From the NCBI GenBank assembly GCA_003565295.1, contig PXCO01000327.1, forward strand, positions 1 through 51,272: a stretch of 51,272 bases of DNA, given 5' to 3'. Below the pieces are notes generated by a model, which was given only the letters and a program-made list of their open reading frames with translations, searched no databases and was not told the origin of the DNA. Source of the stretch: Cyclobacteriaceae bacterium. GTDB taxonomy: Bacteria > Bacteroidota > Bacteroidia > Cytophagales > Cyclobacteriaceae. Shown here in pieces: positions 1 to 9,383 of this stretch (its first letter is position 1; each line of letters begins with the position of its first letter). The translations under genes were made by a program, and so were the position numbers.

Positions 1-212
1 GAACGGGGGGAACAGGGGAACAGATTAGGTTTGGGGGATTATGCCTTCGACCGCGATGTTTTTCACCCAATACAACCTGTTGCGCCCGCTGCGTATGTCG
101 TGGCGTCCGTTGCGTGAAACAGACCACGCAAAGGGTGCGAAAAAATGGCTAAGGGTGCTACGGGTGAAACAAATTCAGGCTGGTACGAAAAAGCATTGTT
201 TATTTTGCTAGC
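1..212. other. Non-coding stretch downstream of porU2, GC-rich
   Basis: This lies beyond the stop codon of the porU2 gene. It is richer in G and C than the neighbouring intergenic DNA and has recurring short words (AAGGGTGC twice, several GCGT/CCGT steps). A 56-codon frame at 41-211 on the plus strand is open but has no recognisable motif and an unnatural Arg/Lys-rich composition. It looks like decayed dispersed-repeat DNA rather than a gene. No terminator hairpin was recognised here. Confidence 0.4.
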
Positions 213-3200
213 CTATCTTAATAAGTACATCTTTCCATATCCCTTTTTGAAGGCCTTATCTCCCGCAGTTGCCCGGTGCTCCATAAACTGCCCATCCTTT
301 CTTACAAGCACCCTATATATGTACACCCCATTGGCCAGTTGATCCCCATATTCATCTTTTCCGTCCCAGGCGTATTCGGTGATATTGTTTCCGATACGTA
401 TGGGGCCAAGTTCATCCTGAAAAATCTCCCTGACCACCTTGCCCGTAACCGTCATGATCTGGATTTTGATTTCATCGGGGACCTGCGCTCCCGTCACCGT
501 GAAGACAAACCTTACACTGGTACTGAATGGGTTGGGATAGGGGTAAAAGTTGGTGATTTGGCTATCGTTCACCACCTCGAAGTTCACTTCATAGGGCTTT
601 TCCCCGGCTTTGTTACCCGAGGCATCACTGGCATTTACCCTCAGCGTGTACATTCCATCCTCCAAAGGCCCGGGTTGCAGCTCTATCTTGAAATCTGAAT
701 TTTCGGAAGCCTCAAACCATTTTACTTTTGGATCGCTAAAATTAATTTTTTCAAATTCGCAACCTTCACAACTTCGTTTCAACATCAATTCCATCCCCAG
801 GGTGTCCTTTTTTAATGTGTAGGGGTTTTCATCTTTTACCATGGCCGTGATAAGGACGGTAGGGGATACGATGTCACCATCCATGATATATATCCCATCA
901 AAGTTCACATCTAGGATAGGATTCAGATCATCCCTGGTTACCATAAAATATTCAGGAAGATTAATCACATTATTTCTGAAACGCTGCTCCATCATAATTC
1001 TTGGATTGGCAAATACATTCAGGGAATTTTTGCCCCCTCTGCCTCTTGAATCAAATGGAATAGTAAAAGAAACCTTTTCACCCGCCTTTAAAGGGGTGAT
1101 TTTTTTCGCAAATTGCTCTACTCTCCTCTGGTCCACATTGGTCAAAGTCCATTCCACCGTCACAGAGTCAGGATAATCGTAATAGCCTATATTGAGGAAA
1201 TCAAATTCCACTTCCTCTTCTTGCCCCTCGAATAACTGAACCTGCTCTTTTCTTGACTTCAAAATTAAAACCCCCTCCGGTACACCGGTATAATTCACCT
1301 GCCATCGCTTCAGTTGCTCAGGAGTAGTGGCATCTTCATCTTCCAAATTGAACCTAAGTCTCATATAGGGGTATTCCTTTGTGGAAATTGCCGACAAATC
1401 CATATCATACGCATCCACATTGGGAAAAAGTACCACCTCCCCACCATCTGGGGTAATACCTACCAAATCAAAATCTGAATATTCGGTGTTAAAAACGTCG
1501 TTTTCGATCACATGGTTAAAAAATCTGACCCAAGAGGAAGCTGGTCCTACTCTTGGTGAGATAATGCTTCCATTTGGGAAATACCCATTTAGTTCGGTAT
1601 CAAACCGGATCACTTGGGCATTAGGGTCCACCTCCTGCCCGGTTTTCGCCAATACTTCTATGGCGTCTCCGGGTTCCATTCCCTTTTGGCCAAATAGAAT
1701 ATAAGGCTCACCCGATTTTAAATTCCTTATCGTAGCCTCATTGGCGCCTAGTTCCTTCATTTTGAAGACTACCTCTTCTGGCCAATCTGAAAAGTTAACC
1801 TGTCCAACTGAAAAGATAATGACATAGTCCCCGTCTTTCACGTTTTCTATGTAATCCAATAGCATGGTCTGGCCGGGGTTGGTGATCCATTGATTACGGA
1901 TGTTTTGAATGATCTGGGGAGATCTCCCACAGCTTTTGGGATCCAACACATCTATATTGGTCAGGGGTACTGGCAGATAGGGGGCCAATGTTTTTTCATC
2001 AAATGCCAAAAGGCCCAAGGATCCATTGGGGCAAAACCTACCCTCTGTATCAAGGATATAGGAGACGCCATTGAGCATAACCTGTACATTTTCGGCTGAA
2101 AAATCTTGGTTCTCCGGACCAAAGGTAAATACATCGATATTGAGTGAGGTTTCACGAAATCTCCACGTTTGGTTCTGCGGATCTATTTCCAGGTTATTCA
2201 ACTGGGTGGACCGCAATTGTGGCATTGTCCTTTGTGTCCAACCTTCAGGGCCATTTCGGATGTAGGAAAAACTGGAAACAGACCAATCACTGTTTTCTCC
2301 CTCCCGCGGTTCCAAAAATCTACTTCTCCAATAATAGGTTAAACTGTCTCTTTGCCCCAGCCCTGAAAGTATATCAAGGTTCCATCTGGCAATATTTGAT
2401 GTGGTGATTCTCACCTCTCTCCTGAAGGCACTGCTGAAATCAGCGGCAGTATCCAACTGGAGGACAAGGTTTCTTTCCTCGGTGGACATGCCAGGTATTT
2501 GCGTAATAATCTCAATTTCTCCTTCATTGACAATGGCAAAGTCGTAGGGCTTGAGGTTTAGGGTGCCACTCATGGGCACGAATATGGTGGCAGTTGCAGC
2601 GTTATTCGCATAAGTTAACTCTGGGATATGCCTTCTCTTATTGATTTCAACAGTAAAAACATTGTCCCCAAAAGCATTGATCCCACTATTGGGAATGGTA
2701 AAAGTAAGGGTGTCCTTTCGGTAGACGGGGGTCGATATTTCCGTGTCAAAGCTAATGACCCTTCCATCAGGAAGCTGACGGGTTACATTAAGCTCCATTG
2801 AATCCAAATCTACCCGGCCCAGGTTTCTTACTACCATCTCCAACCTCATAGAGTCCATAAGAGCATTTAGTGGGGTTTCATCAAAGCCCTTCAAGGAAAT
2901 TTCATTGTTGCTAATGGCGTAATCTGCCTTATCGGCGGGGAACATTTTTACTGCGGGATCCCCAAGCATGATCATTTGATTGATGTGGCTTTGATTCACC
3001 TCCGAGCTTCCAAAGCGTTCTAAAAATTGCCTTTCACCTTCGATTTTAACTTTACCTATGGATTGGTGAATCAAGGAGGAATCGGAAAAAGCCTTTGCGT
3101 AAAAGGACTCACTGTACCTCCTTAGGTACACATCAATGCCTATATCTGCATGGGCTAAAAAGATGGATGCCCCTTTATTAGGGGTCACTATCCAATCTTC

Positions 3201-5246
3201 TCCAAAAGTATAAGCCGCCCCAAAGGCATTTCCTGCATCACAACCATTTAGCAGTAGCACCGGGTATTTCCCTTGATTGCGATAACCCATTTCGTTCACA
3301 CTGGCAAAGCCTATGTCAATATCAGTGGTGGCTGGAGCTGCATGACCAAAGAAAGTCACTAAACTTGCTCCTTCATTTATTTCATCAGAAATATTGATCA
3401 GTTCCACAGTCTCATTACTTCTTTTACGAATGGTCTTTACCTTCCCCCCTAGGTAAATGTCTTCAGCTACCGCCTTGAACCCGTTTAAAAAGTTAAAAAA
3501 CCTCTCAAGTTCAAACGCAGACCTTCCGCCACTCAGGTGGATCAAGTTTTTTTGCCAAGGTTCCTGAACGCCTAATGCATCCTTCTCCTTTATCTTGTCC
3601 AGGTAATTGGCCACTTCCTGCGAGGTACGTGCAGGGATTCTACCTATACCAATTTCTTGCCGTAAAGGGGCATTGGAATCTAATCCCACCACATAACGGT
3701 TGTCTGAATAGGGATACCCAAATGCAGGTATCAATTCCTGAAAATCAAATACTGATGGGTTTTTTCTGTAGGAATGGTTGACCCCTCCCACACGGCGGGT
3801 ATTATAAATCCCAAATGCCCTGCCCATCAAAAGGAGGTACTCGGGAACATGTTGGTTGGAATATTGCTTTATAAATTCTCTTATGGCCAAAGGTGTTTTT
3901 TCACCATAGGAGAATTGATCATATAATTCATTGATATTGACAGTCAGTGTGTCAAATGCCCCACCCAATGGAGATGCCCGGTGGGCGGCATAAGCTGTGA
4001 CTGGATCACCATAATTTGATGATGGGTTTCTTAACCTGGGGTGGGTAATAATAAGGTAATCCGCAGGTTGGCTGAGCACATTTCTGTACCGAACCCTTTG
4101 AAGGACATTAGGTTCGATTACAGTGTTACTTCGCTGTATCAATAGTACAGGGTTCGCATATGCTCCTCCCACTTCTAACCTTAATTTCCCGTCACCTAGG
4201 CTGGTTTGATGCCTTTTCACATTGTGGAAATCGGAAATATCAAAAACATGGTAATCCTGGTTCTCTCCCAATATTTCTAAATGCGAAGGGTCATTTTGGT
4301 TGGCCTCCAGTATGGTCTGACGGAAACCACCATCTGGAACCTGGGTGCCGTATTTGATATTAATATAGCTTACCGAGATATTGTCCAGATTACCATCACG
4401 TCCCAGGCTTTTGACACGTACCACCAAATCTCCACCTGGGGCAAAGTCTGAAAAAGAAAGGGGAAGTCGAAGGTTGTTGGTTTCAAACCCCATAAAGTCA
4501 AACTCTCCCAATGGGCGCATGCTGTTGCTAGTGGCTCCTACCTCTATGGAAGTCCTATGGGGAGTGTCCGATCTTCCCAGTAATCCTATTTCCAAGGTTG
4601 GCTCAAAGGTGTTCACAATAACACCTAGGTCACTAAACTCAAAAGTCCTCTCATTACCTCTGCTGATAAAATGTCCTGACCATCCCTGCCCCTGGTCATA
4701 TAGGGACAACCTTACACTTGGAAAATATGTTCTACCTAAGGAATATTGATCGGTGTATGAGGTAATAAGGGTTTTAGCCACCGATTGTACAATTGGGAGA
4801 TCTTGGCCGGATAAGGCCCGGTACTCCATACGCTTCCCTCTAGTGCCAGGAGTGACCGTCAGAAAAAAAGTGGTGGTGTCGTTATGGGTATTATAATGGG
4901 GATTTGGAAGATAATCCGGGTTCATGTATAATTTCCTATCCAGAAATGCATCATTTTTTCTGCCCACAAATTGCACAAAGTCTTGAGTGTCGAAACTTCC
5001 GTCCTCTTCTCCAGCTACATGGATGGCCACCTCTTCTCCCCTATGAAAAACCCTAAGTTCTCTGGGATCGATTTCAGAAAGATTCATACCTGAAGCGGTC
5101 AATGTGGTGAAGCTCAATTGGTATACTCCGGTTTGTGCAGTGGGAATGCGGTAATAATCGTTTTCAAAATTAATCCAGGAGCTATCTTGACCTAGTGCCG
5201 ATAGGCCATACATTACAACAAAGATAACAAGTGATATTTTTTTCAT
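213..5246 (-). CDS. porU2: Type IX secretion system C25-family sortase-like protein PorU2
   Basis: A 1677-residue secreted cysteine peptidase of the gingipain/PorU family (Peptidase_C25). In type IX secretion such proteins cleave the C-terminal sorting domain of cargo at the outer membrane. Residues 1-19 form a signal peptide ending at a Leu-Gly-Gln. The C25 catalytic region lies around residues 420-790, with His635 in FFGHAAP and Cys669 in LLNGCDAG, so the dyad is intact. The middle holds beta-rich and CARDB-like adhesion segments, and the last 90 residues form a FlgD/type A sorting-like domain with the PNPF motif. At nearly 1700 residues it is clearly longer than classical PorU (about 1100-1300), which fits the PorU2 branch of Cytophagales. 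It starts 9 bases after the porV2 stop, so the two form an operon. The PorU2-versus-PorU assignment is inferred from length and partner. Confidence 0.8.
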   Translation of the reverse strand: MKKISLVIFVVMYGLSALGQDSSWINFENDYYRIPTAQTGVYQLSFTTLTASGMNLSEIDPRELRVFHRGEEVAIHVAGEEDGSFDTQDFVQFVGRKNDAFLDRKLYMNPDYLPNPHYNTHNDTTTFFLTVTPGTRGKRMEYRALSGQDLPIVQSVAKTLITSYTDQYSLGRTYFPSVRLSLYDQGQGWSGHFISRGNERTFEFSDLGVIVNTFEPTLEIGLLGRSDTPHRTSIEVGATSNSMRPLGEFDFMGFETNNLRLPLSFSDFAPGGDLVVRVKSLGRDGNLDNISVSYINIKYGTQVPDGGFRQTILEANQNDPSHLEILGENQDYHVFDISDFHNVKRHQTSLGDGKLRLEVGGAYANPVLLIQRSNTVIEPNVLQRVRYRNVLSQPADYLIITHPRLRNPSSNYGDPVTAYAAHRASPLGGAFDTLTVNINELYDQFSYGEKTPLAIREFIKQYSNQHVPEYLLLMGRAFGIYNTRRVGGVNHSYRKNPSVFDFQELIPAFGYPYSDNRYVVGLDSNAPLRQEIGIGRIPARTSQEVANYLDKIKEKDALGVQEPWQKNLIHLSGGRSAFELERFFNFLNGFKAVAEDIYLGGKVKTIRKRSNETVELINISDEINEGASLVTFFGHAAPATTDIDIGFASVNEMGYRNQGKYPVLLLNGCDAGNAFGAAYTFGEDWIVTPNKGASIFLAHADIGIDVYLRRYSESFYAKAFSDSSLIHQSIGKVKIEGERQFLERFGSSEVNQSHINQMIMLGDPAVKMFPADKADYAISNNEISLKGFDETPLNALMDSMRLEMVVRNLGRVDLDSMELNVTRQLPDGRVISFDTEISTPVYRKDTLTFTIPNSGINAFGDNVFTVEINKRRHIPELTYANNAATATIFVPMSGTLNLKPYDFAIVNEGEIEIITQIPGMSTEERNLVLQLDTAADFSSAFRREVRITTSNIARWNLDILSGLGQRDSLTYYWRSRFLEPREGENSDWSVSSFSYIRNGPEGWTQRTMPQLRSTQLNNLEIDPQNQTWRFRETSLNIDVFTFGPENQDFSAENVQVMLNGVSYILDTEGRFCPNGSLGLLAFDEKTLAPYLPVPLTNIDVLDPKSCGRSPQIIQNIRNQWITNPGQTMLLDYIENVKDGDYVIIFSVGQVNFSDWPEEVVFKMKELGANEATIRNLKSGEPYILFGQKGMEPGDAIEVLAKTGQEVDPNAQVIRFDTELNGYFPNGSIISPRVGPASSWVRFFNHVIENDVFNTEYSDFDLVGITPDGGEVVLFPNVDAYDMDLSAISTKEYPYMRLRFNLEDEDATTPEQLKRWQVNYTGVPEGVLILKSRKEQVQLFEGQEEEVEFDFLNIGYYDYPDSVTVEWTLTNVDQRRVEQFAKKITPLKAGEKVSFTIPFDSRGRGGKNSLNVFANPRIMMEQRFRNNVINLPEYFMVTRDDLNPILDVNFDGIYIMDGDIVSPTVLITAMVKDENPYTLKKDTLGMELMLKRSCEGCEFEKINFSDPKVKWFEASENSDFKIELQPGPLEDGMYTLRVNASDASGNKAGEKPYEVNFEVVNDSQITNFYPYPNPFSTSVRFVFTVTGAQVPDEIKIQIMTVTGKVVREIFQDELGPIRIGNNITEYAWDGKDEYGDQLANGVYIYRVLVRKDGQFMEHRATAGDKAFKKGYGKMYLLR

Positions 5247-5255
5247 TTCCTGATC

Positions 5256-6371
5256 TTATCGCTCCCCCCAACCTTTATTCAACCTGAAATCCGATTTCAG
5301 CGGATTTAGACTAACCTTAATACTAAATATGTGAGAATAAGGGGTTTCTGACACACTCCCAATATCGGTAAGCGCATAGTCAATTTGGACTTTTTCATTC
5401 ACCAAGAACCCAAGACCAAAACTAGGTTGGAAAGAGGTGTAATAGGTGTTGTCAAAATCCCTTAGGCGTTGTACATTTCCTGCTCCAATTCGTAAGGAGG
5501 CTGTTTGTTTATATCCGAGCTCTAAGCCCATCCTTGGGTCTACACTTACCAGTTCAGTGGCAAAAATAGTGTTTCTCCGCCCATCAAAGGTGAAATCAAC
5601 GTCCATTACCATTTGCATGGTGAAATCATCGGTAAGCCAAAAATTCCTTCCCATGCTAAAAATGGCCCTAGGCATGGTAAGTTCTATGCTATTAACAGGC
5701 ACCACATTATTGGTTTGTGCATAAATGTCCCTAACCATGTCTGCATTGTGCGCCCAAGCATTAAAGGTAGTGGTCACATCCCTGAGCATAATCCCAAATC
5801 TCCAGTCATCGTACAGATAAATGCCTCCTAAGTCCATACCGAATCCCCAAGCATTGGCAAACTTGCCCACATTTCTATGAATAATTTTGGTGTTAACCCC
5901 TATTTTAAAGGCATCGCTTACATCTCTGGCATAAGATAAAATAAGGGCGTAATCGGCGGCATTAAAAAACTGGATGTTATCATAATTCAACGCACCATTT
6001 GCGTCATAAAGAAAGCGGGTGTCCGGTATGTCATCCACGCCAAAGCGTATAAGCGAAATGGCAATTTGGTTATCCTCCTGTATGTTGGTGGTAAAAGCAC
6101 CATAATCAAATTTTGCGATGCCAGCAAAATACTCCGCATGCATCAGGGCGAACTCATATTCATGTTCCACACCAATTAGTCCCGCAGGATTCCAGAAAGC
6201 TGAGGTCACATCCCTGGTGGTGGATACCTGCGCACCTCCCATCCCCAAAGCCCTGGCCCCTACGCCAATATTCATAAATTCATTGGAGTATTTCGGATTA
6301 ATACCCTGTGAGAGTACCTGAGAAAAAAAACCGAACAACAAAAAAAAGCAAAAATAACCCTTGACAACCAT
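5256..6371 (-). CDS. porV2: PorV/PorQ-family outer-membrane protein PorV2
   Basis: A 371-residue outer-membrane beta-barrel of the FadL-like PorV/PorQ family. The family signature NIGVGARALGMGGA and the WNPAG turn follow directly after the signal peptide. In type IX secretion PorV carries cargo from the translocon to the PorU sortase; pairing with the adjacent PorU2-like gene supports that role. The ATG at 6371 gives a typical signal peptide (MVVKGYFCFFLLFGFF, cleavage near VLSQG). A TTG five codons upstream at 6386 would only lengthen the N-region, so ATG is preferred. It is the first gene of the two-gene operon. About 400 bases of AT-rich DNA separate it from the divergent padR gene; no convincing TAnnTTTG promoter was found for it. 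Confidence 0.8.
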   Translation of the reverse strand: MVVKGYFCFFLLFGFFSQVLSQGINPKYSNEFMNIGVGARALGMGGAQVSTTRDVTSAFWNPAGLIGVEHEYEFALMHAEYFAGIAKFDYGAFTTNIQEDNQIAISLIRFGVDDIPDTRFLYDANGALNYDNIQFFNAADYALILSYARDVSDAFKIGVNTKIIHRNVGKFANAWGFGMDLGGIYLYDDWRFGIMLRDVTTTFNAWAHNADMVRDIYAQTNNVVPVNSIELTMPRAIFSMGRNFWLTDDFTMQMVMDVDFTFDGRRNTIFATELVSVDPRMGLELGYKQTASLRIGAGNVQRLRDFDNTYYTSFQPSFGLGFLVNEKVQIDYALTDIGSVSETPYSHIFSIKVSLNPLKSDFRLNKGWGER

Positions 6372-6773
6372 ACGTATTAATCGCAAACTTCTTACAAATT
6401 AATAATAAAATCATTTTAAATTCAGGCTTATTAATAAAAAATCCTTTGTTTTTTTTACGGTGTCCGATTTTGTGACAAAAAGCTGTTCTATTGCATGACA
6501 CAATATTTTTTTAATGTTGTAGCGTTCGAAAACTAAATGAATTAGGCCTAAAAATTTCATATAATTATTTACCCTGTTAATGGGGCTAAAAACGCAATTT
6601 GAGACAGATTTGGAAAAGGTTCGGTAGCTTTTCATAACTATTAGTATGTATTACAAGGTACATGGATTATAATTGGTACAGTTTTTCAATGGGTATGCCT
6701 TGAAGTGTAGGATGGGTTTCAATTAGCCATTGAGTAGCACTTGTAAGATTAGGGTTAGTGAAACATCTCGACC
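6372..6773. other. Divergent intergenic region, porV2 / padR
   Basis: About 400 AT-rich bases between two divergent genes. It must hold both promoters, but I see no TTTG-N19-TAnnTTTG arrangement, no strong hairpin and no credible open frame. Two minus-strand frames crossing it lack any recognisable motif and are not called. Confidence 0.5.
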
Positions 6774-7133
6774 ATGAAAATTTCAAACACACTCATTCAA
6801 ATGCGGAAAGGGATATTAGAATGTTGCATCTTGCACATCATCTCCAGAGGTGAGATATATGCCAGCGATATGATGGAAGAGCTAAAAGAGGCCAGGCTGA
6901 TCATCGTGGAAGGCACCTTGTATCCCCTGCTCAACCGGCTCAAAAATGCCGGCCTGGTGACTTACCATTGGGTGGAGTCTGACTCTGGACCACCTAGAAA
7001 ATATTATTCAATTACGGATGATGGAAGGTCCTTTCTCTCCGATCTGTCGCATTATTGGCAAAACCTGGACAAATCGGTAAACCTCATACTTTCCAAGACA
7101 TCACCTAATGGGGAAGGCGCTTCAAATTCATAA
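6774..7133 (+). CDS. PadR-family transcriptional regulator
   Basis: A 119-residue winged-helix DNA-binding protein. It has the PadR pattern: a helix 1 start (NTLIQMRKGILECCILHII), a recognition region EGTLYPLLNRLKNAGLV and the wing SDSGPPRKYYSITDDG. PadR proteins usually repress nearby membrane or stress genes until a ligand or stress signal relieves them. In Bacteroidota a gene like this is often found directly ahead of a PspC-domain membrane protein, as here, so the target is probably the PspC gene at 7443. An unusual 310-base repeat-filled gap separates the two. The ATG at 6774 is the first in frame and starts the conserved helix. Confidence 0.9.
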   Translation: MKISNTLIQMRKGILECCILHIISRGEIYASDMMEELKEARLIIVEGTLYPLLNRLKNAGLVTYHWVESDSGPPRKYYSITDDGRSFLSDLSHYWQNLDKSVNLILSKTSPNGEGASNS

Positions 7134-7162
7134 TTAGGGACACGCTAAACATTGATCAATTC

Positions 7163-7447
7163 CATGAAATCAATCATAATGAAAACCTCACACTGTGAGA
7201 TGATTATCAAGGTGACCCTCTGAAGCAAGTTCCCAGAAACCCGATATTTATCGGGACGGGGAAGGCTATCCCGACCTTCGGTGCGGGGCAGGCAGGGGCA
7301 GGCTATCCCGAAGATCGGGACAAGTTATGGCCGCTGAAAAGAAAATATAAACACATGAAATCGAGCATGACGAGAGCGACACACGGGGGGATGATTATCG
7401 TTGCGAGATTCCATCTGACCATAAAAAGACAATTATAAACAGATGAA
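7163..7447 (+). repeat. Composite dispersed repeat, copy A
   Basis: This intergenic block contains two tandem copies of a unit of roughly 88 bases beginning ATGAAATC and containing GATGATTATC. The first starts at 7163 (diverged), the second at 7355, and a third start is present at 7443. Between the first and second unit lies a run of GGGA/TCCC palindromic modules (about 7230-7320, e.g. CCCGATATTTATCGGG). The segment from CCGCTGAAAAG at 7331 to 7447 matches 26364-26482 in copy B over nearly its whole length, with scattered substitutions. The last bases, ATAAACAGATGAAA, contain the start codon of the PspC gene. Function unknown; no transposase is linked to it. Confidence 0.8.
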
Positions 7448-9350
7448 AAAGACTATAAGTATTAATATAAGCGGTATCCTTTTCCACATTGAGGAGGATG
7501 GCTATTCCCAGCTCAAGAAATATTTGGATGCTATCAACCAGCATTTTTCCCATTACGAGGATAACCAAGAAATCATTACCGACATAGAAAACCGGATAGC
7601 TGAAATATTTCTTTCAAATCTAAAAAACAATAAACAAGTTATCACTGCTGAAAATGTGGATAACCTTATCGAGAAGATGGGTACCATAGCTGACTTTAAA
7701 GCTTTGGAAGATGAGTTGGAACAGGCCAAAGAAAGTGAAAAAAAGCAGGAGGAAAATGACTTCTATAAATATGTGACACCTCCAGACACCAACGCTGGGA
7801 AGGGTTACAAAAAACTAACCCGATTGCCTCATAGCAAGATATTGGGAGGGGTTTGCGCCGGTTTTGCTCATTACCTTTCCATAGACCCACTTTGGACAAG
7901 GTTGGTGACCATCCTGTTGCTGTTTAGCGGAGGGCTTAATTTCACCAAGTTCAACTTGAATTTCATCACTGACAAGCTAGATTTACATATATCATTGGCC
8001 TGGTGGACAGTTATTGCCTATATCCTCTTATGGATTATTTTGCCAGTTTCTTATGAAAAACCCGAGGATAAGTCCATTAAAAAACTGTACAGGAATCCTG
8101 ATGACAGGGTTCTAGGGGGCGTGGGGAGTGGTTTATCCGCCTATTTCAACATAGATGTTATATGGGTAAGATTAGGCTTTGTGGGATTAATTTTTGCTGG
8201 GGGATCGGGTTTTGTCTTGTATTTGATCCTATGGATCATCACCCCCTTGGCCAAATCCATCACCGAACGAATAGAGATGAAAGGTGGTGCCATCACCTTG
8301 AGTAACATTGAAAACACCATTCAGCAAAACCTACAAGTGGAAAAATCAACCGAAGAGTCAGGTACCCGAAAGTTGCTTATGGCTCCCTTTCGGTTTTTGG
8401 GAAGGGTGCTTAATGGCATTGGTCAAGCCTTGGGTCCGTTGGGACTATTCTTGTTGGCTCTCATCAGGGTGGTATTTGGTCTGTCAGTCTTTTTTGTGGG
8501 AGTAGTGACTGTAATTATTCCCTTGGTATTCCTGGGCGTGTATTCTGAGTTGCTTACCAACAATGATTGGGCTTACTTTTTCGATGAGATTCCAGTGGAG
8601 TTTATGACCGAGATATTGCCGGTTTGGCTGGCCATTTCTATAGCCGTAGCCATCCTAATCCCGGGTGTCATACTCACTTTTTTGGGGATTAGTGTGTTGA
8701 TTAAGAGAAGCTTGGTGGACGCACGGTTTGGGTTTATTTGCTTCGCTCTTTGGCTAACCAGTATTATGATATGTGCCTTTCAGGTGCCTAAGGTGGTAAG
8801 TGAATTTAAGGAAAGTGCTGAAGTGGAGAAGAGTATAATTCTTGACCTGCCCGAGGAGACCCTTCTTATAAAAGCAAAAAATGAAAGGGTACACAAGGGC
8901 GACTGGGGATCTGTAAGCCTGGTTTTAAAAGGGTTTGATGAAGAAGAGGCACGTATGATCCAAAGTTTTTCTTCTCAGGGAAGAAACAAGGAAGAAGCAG
9001 AGTTAAATGCAACACAGGTTAATTATCATTTTTCGCTACGGGACAGTGTGCTGCTATTTGACCGACAGGTAACTTTTCCAAATCACGCCAAGTTTAGGGG
9101 CCAAAGGTTGCGTCAAACATTATACCTTCCGCATGGACAGGTGTTTGTGATGGATAGGTCTCTTATCCCTATGCTTCGTGAAACCATACATAGCGCGGGA
9201 TACAAGACAAGAGATATCAATTCCATGCACCATTGGACATTTAATGATGAAGGCCTTCTATGCCTTAATTGCCTCGGGGACCATAAAAACACCCCTGCAG
9301 ACAGCCTTTCCAGAGCAAATTTTAAGGATGCCTATTTTATGAATAGATAA
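7443..9350 (+). CDS. PspC-domain envelope stress membrane protein (two PspC domains)
   Basis: A 635-residue inner-membrane protein. Residues 1-95 form the soluble N-terminal region common to Bacteroidota PspC proteins. Two PspC domains follow, about 125-205 (LPHSKILGGVCAGFAHYL) and 215-275 (NPDDRVLGGVGSGLSAYF), each with a hydrophobic hairpin. Several further membrane segments lie at about 320-450, then a C-terminal soluble domain without a recognised family. PspC proteins take part in the phage-shock/envelope-stress response; the exact role of this long two-domain form is not established. The PadR regulator upstream is the likely controller. The start codon and the leader immediately before it lie inside the composite repeat, so its translation-initiation region is derived from repeat DNA. 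The next gene begins 33 bases downstream. Confidence 0.85.
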   Translation: MKKTISINISGILFHIEEDGYSQLKKYLDAINQHFSHYEDNQEIITDIENRIAEIFLSNLKNNKQVITAENVDNLIEKMGTIADFKALEDELEQAKESEKKQEENDFYKYVTPPDTNAGKGYKKLTRLPHSKILGGVCAGFAHYLSIDPLWTRLVTILLLFSGGLNFTKFNLNFITDKLDLHISLAWWTVIAYILLWIILPVSYEKPEDKSIKKLYRNPDDRVLGGVGSGLSAYFNIDVIWVRLGFVGLIFAGGSGFVLYLILWIITPLAKSITERIEMKGGAITLSNIENTIQQNLQVEKSTEESGTRKLLMAPFRFLGRVLNGIGQALGPLGLFLLALIRVVFGLSVFFVGVVTVIIPLVFLGVYSELLTNNDWAYFFDEIPVEFMTEILPVWLAISIAVAILIPGVILTFLGISVLIKRSLVDARFGFICFALWLTSIMICAFQVPKVVSEFKESAEVEKSIILDLPEETLLIKAKNERVHKGDWGSVSLVLKGFDEEEARMIQSFSSQGRNKEEAELNATQVNYHFSLRDSVLLFDRQVTFPNHAKFRGQRLRQTLYLPHGQVFVMDRSLIPMLRETIHSAGYKTRDINSMHHWTFNDEGLLCLNCLGDHKNTPADSLSRANFKDAYFMNR

Positions 9351-9383
9351 AGGATTGGGCTATATTTGGACAAATGGAAAAAG

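Noticed and set aside
41-211. 56-codon plus-strand frame at the window start
   Set aside because: Arg/Lys-rich, repeat-like, no motif; treated as non-coding.
7163-7447. Repeat blocks as a CRISPR array
   Set aside because: Only two units per locus with palindromic inserts rather than unique equal-length spacers, and no cas genes.
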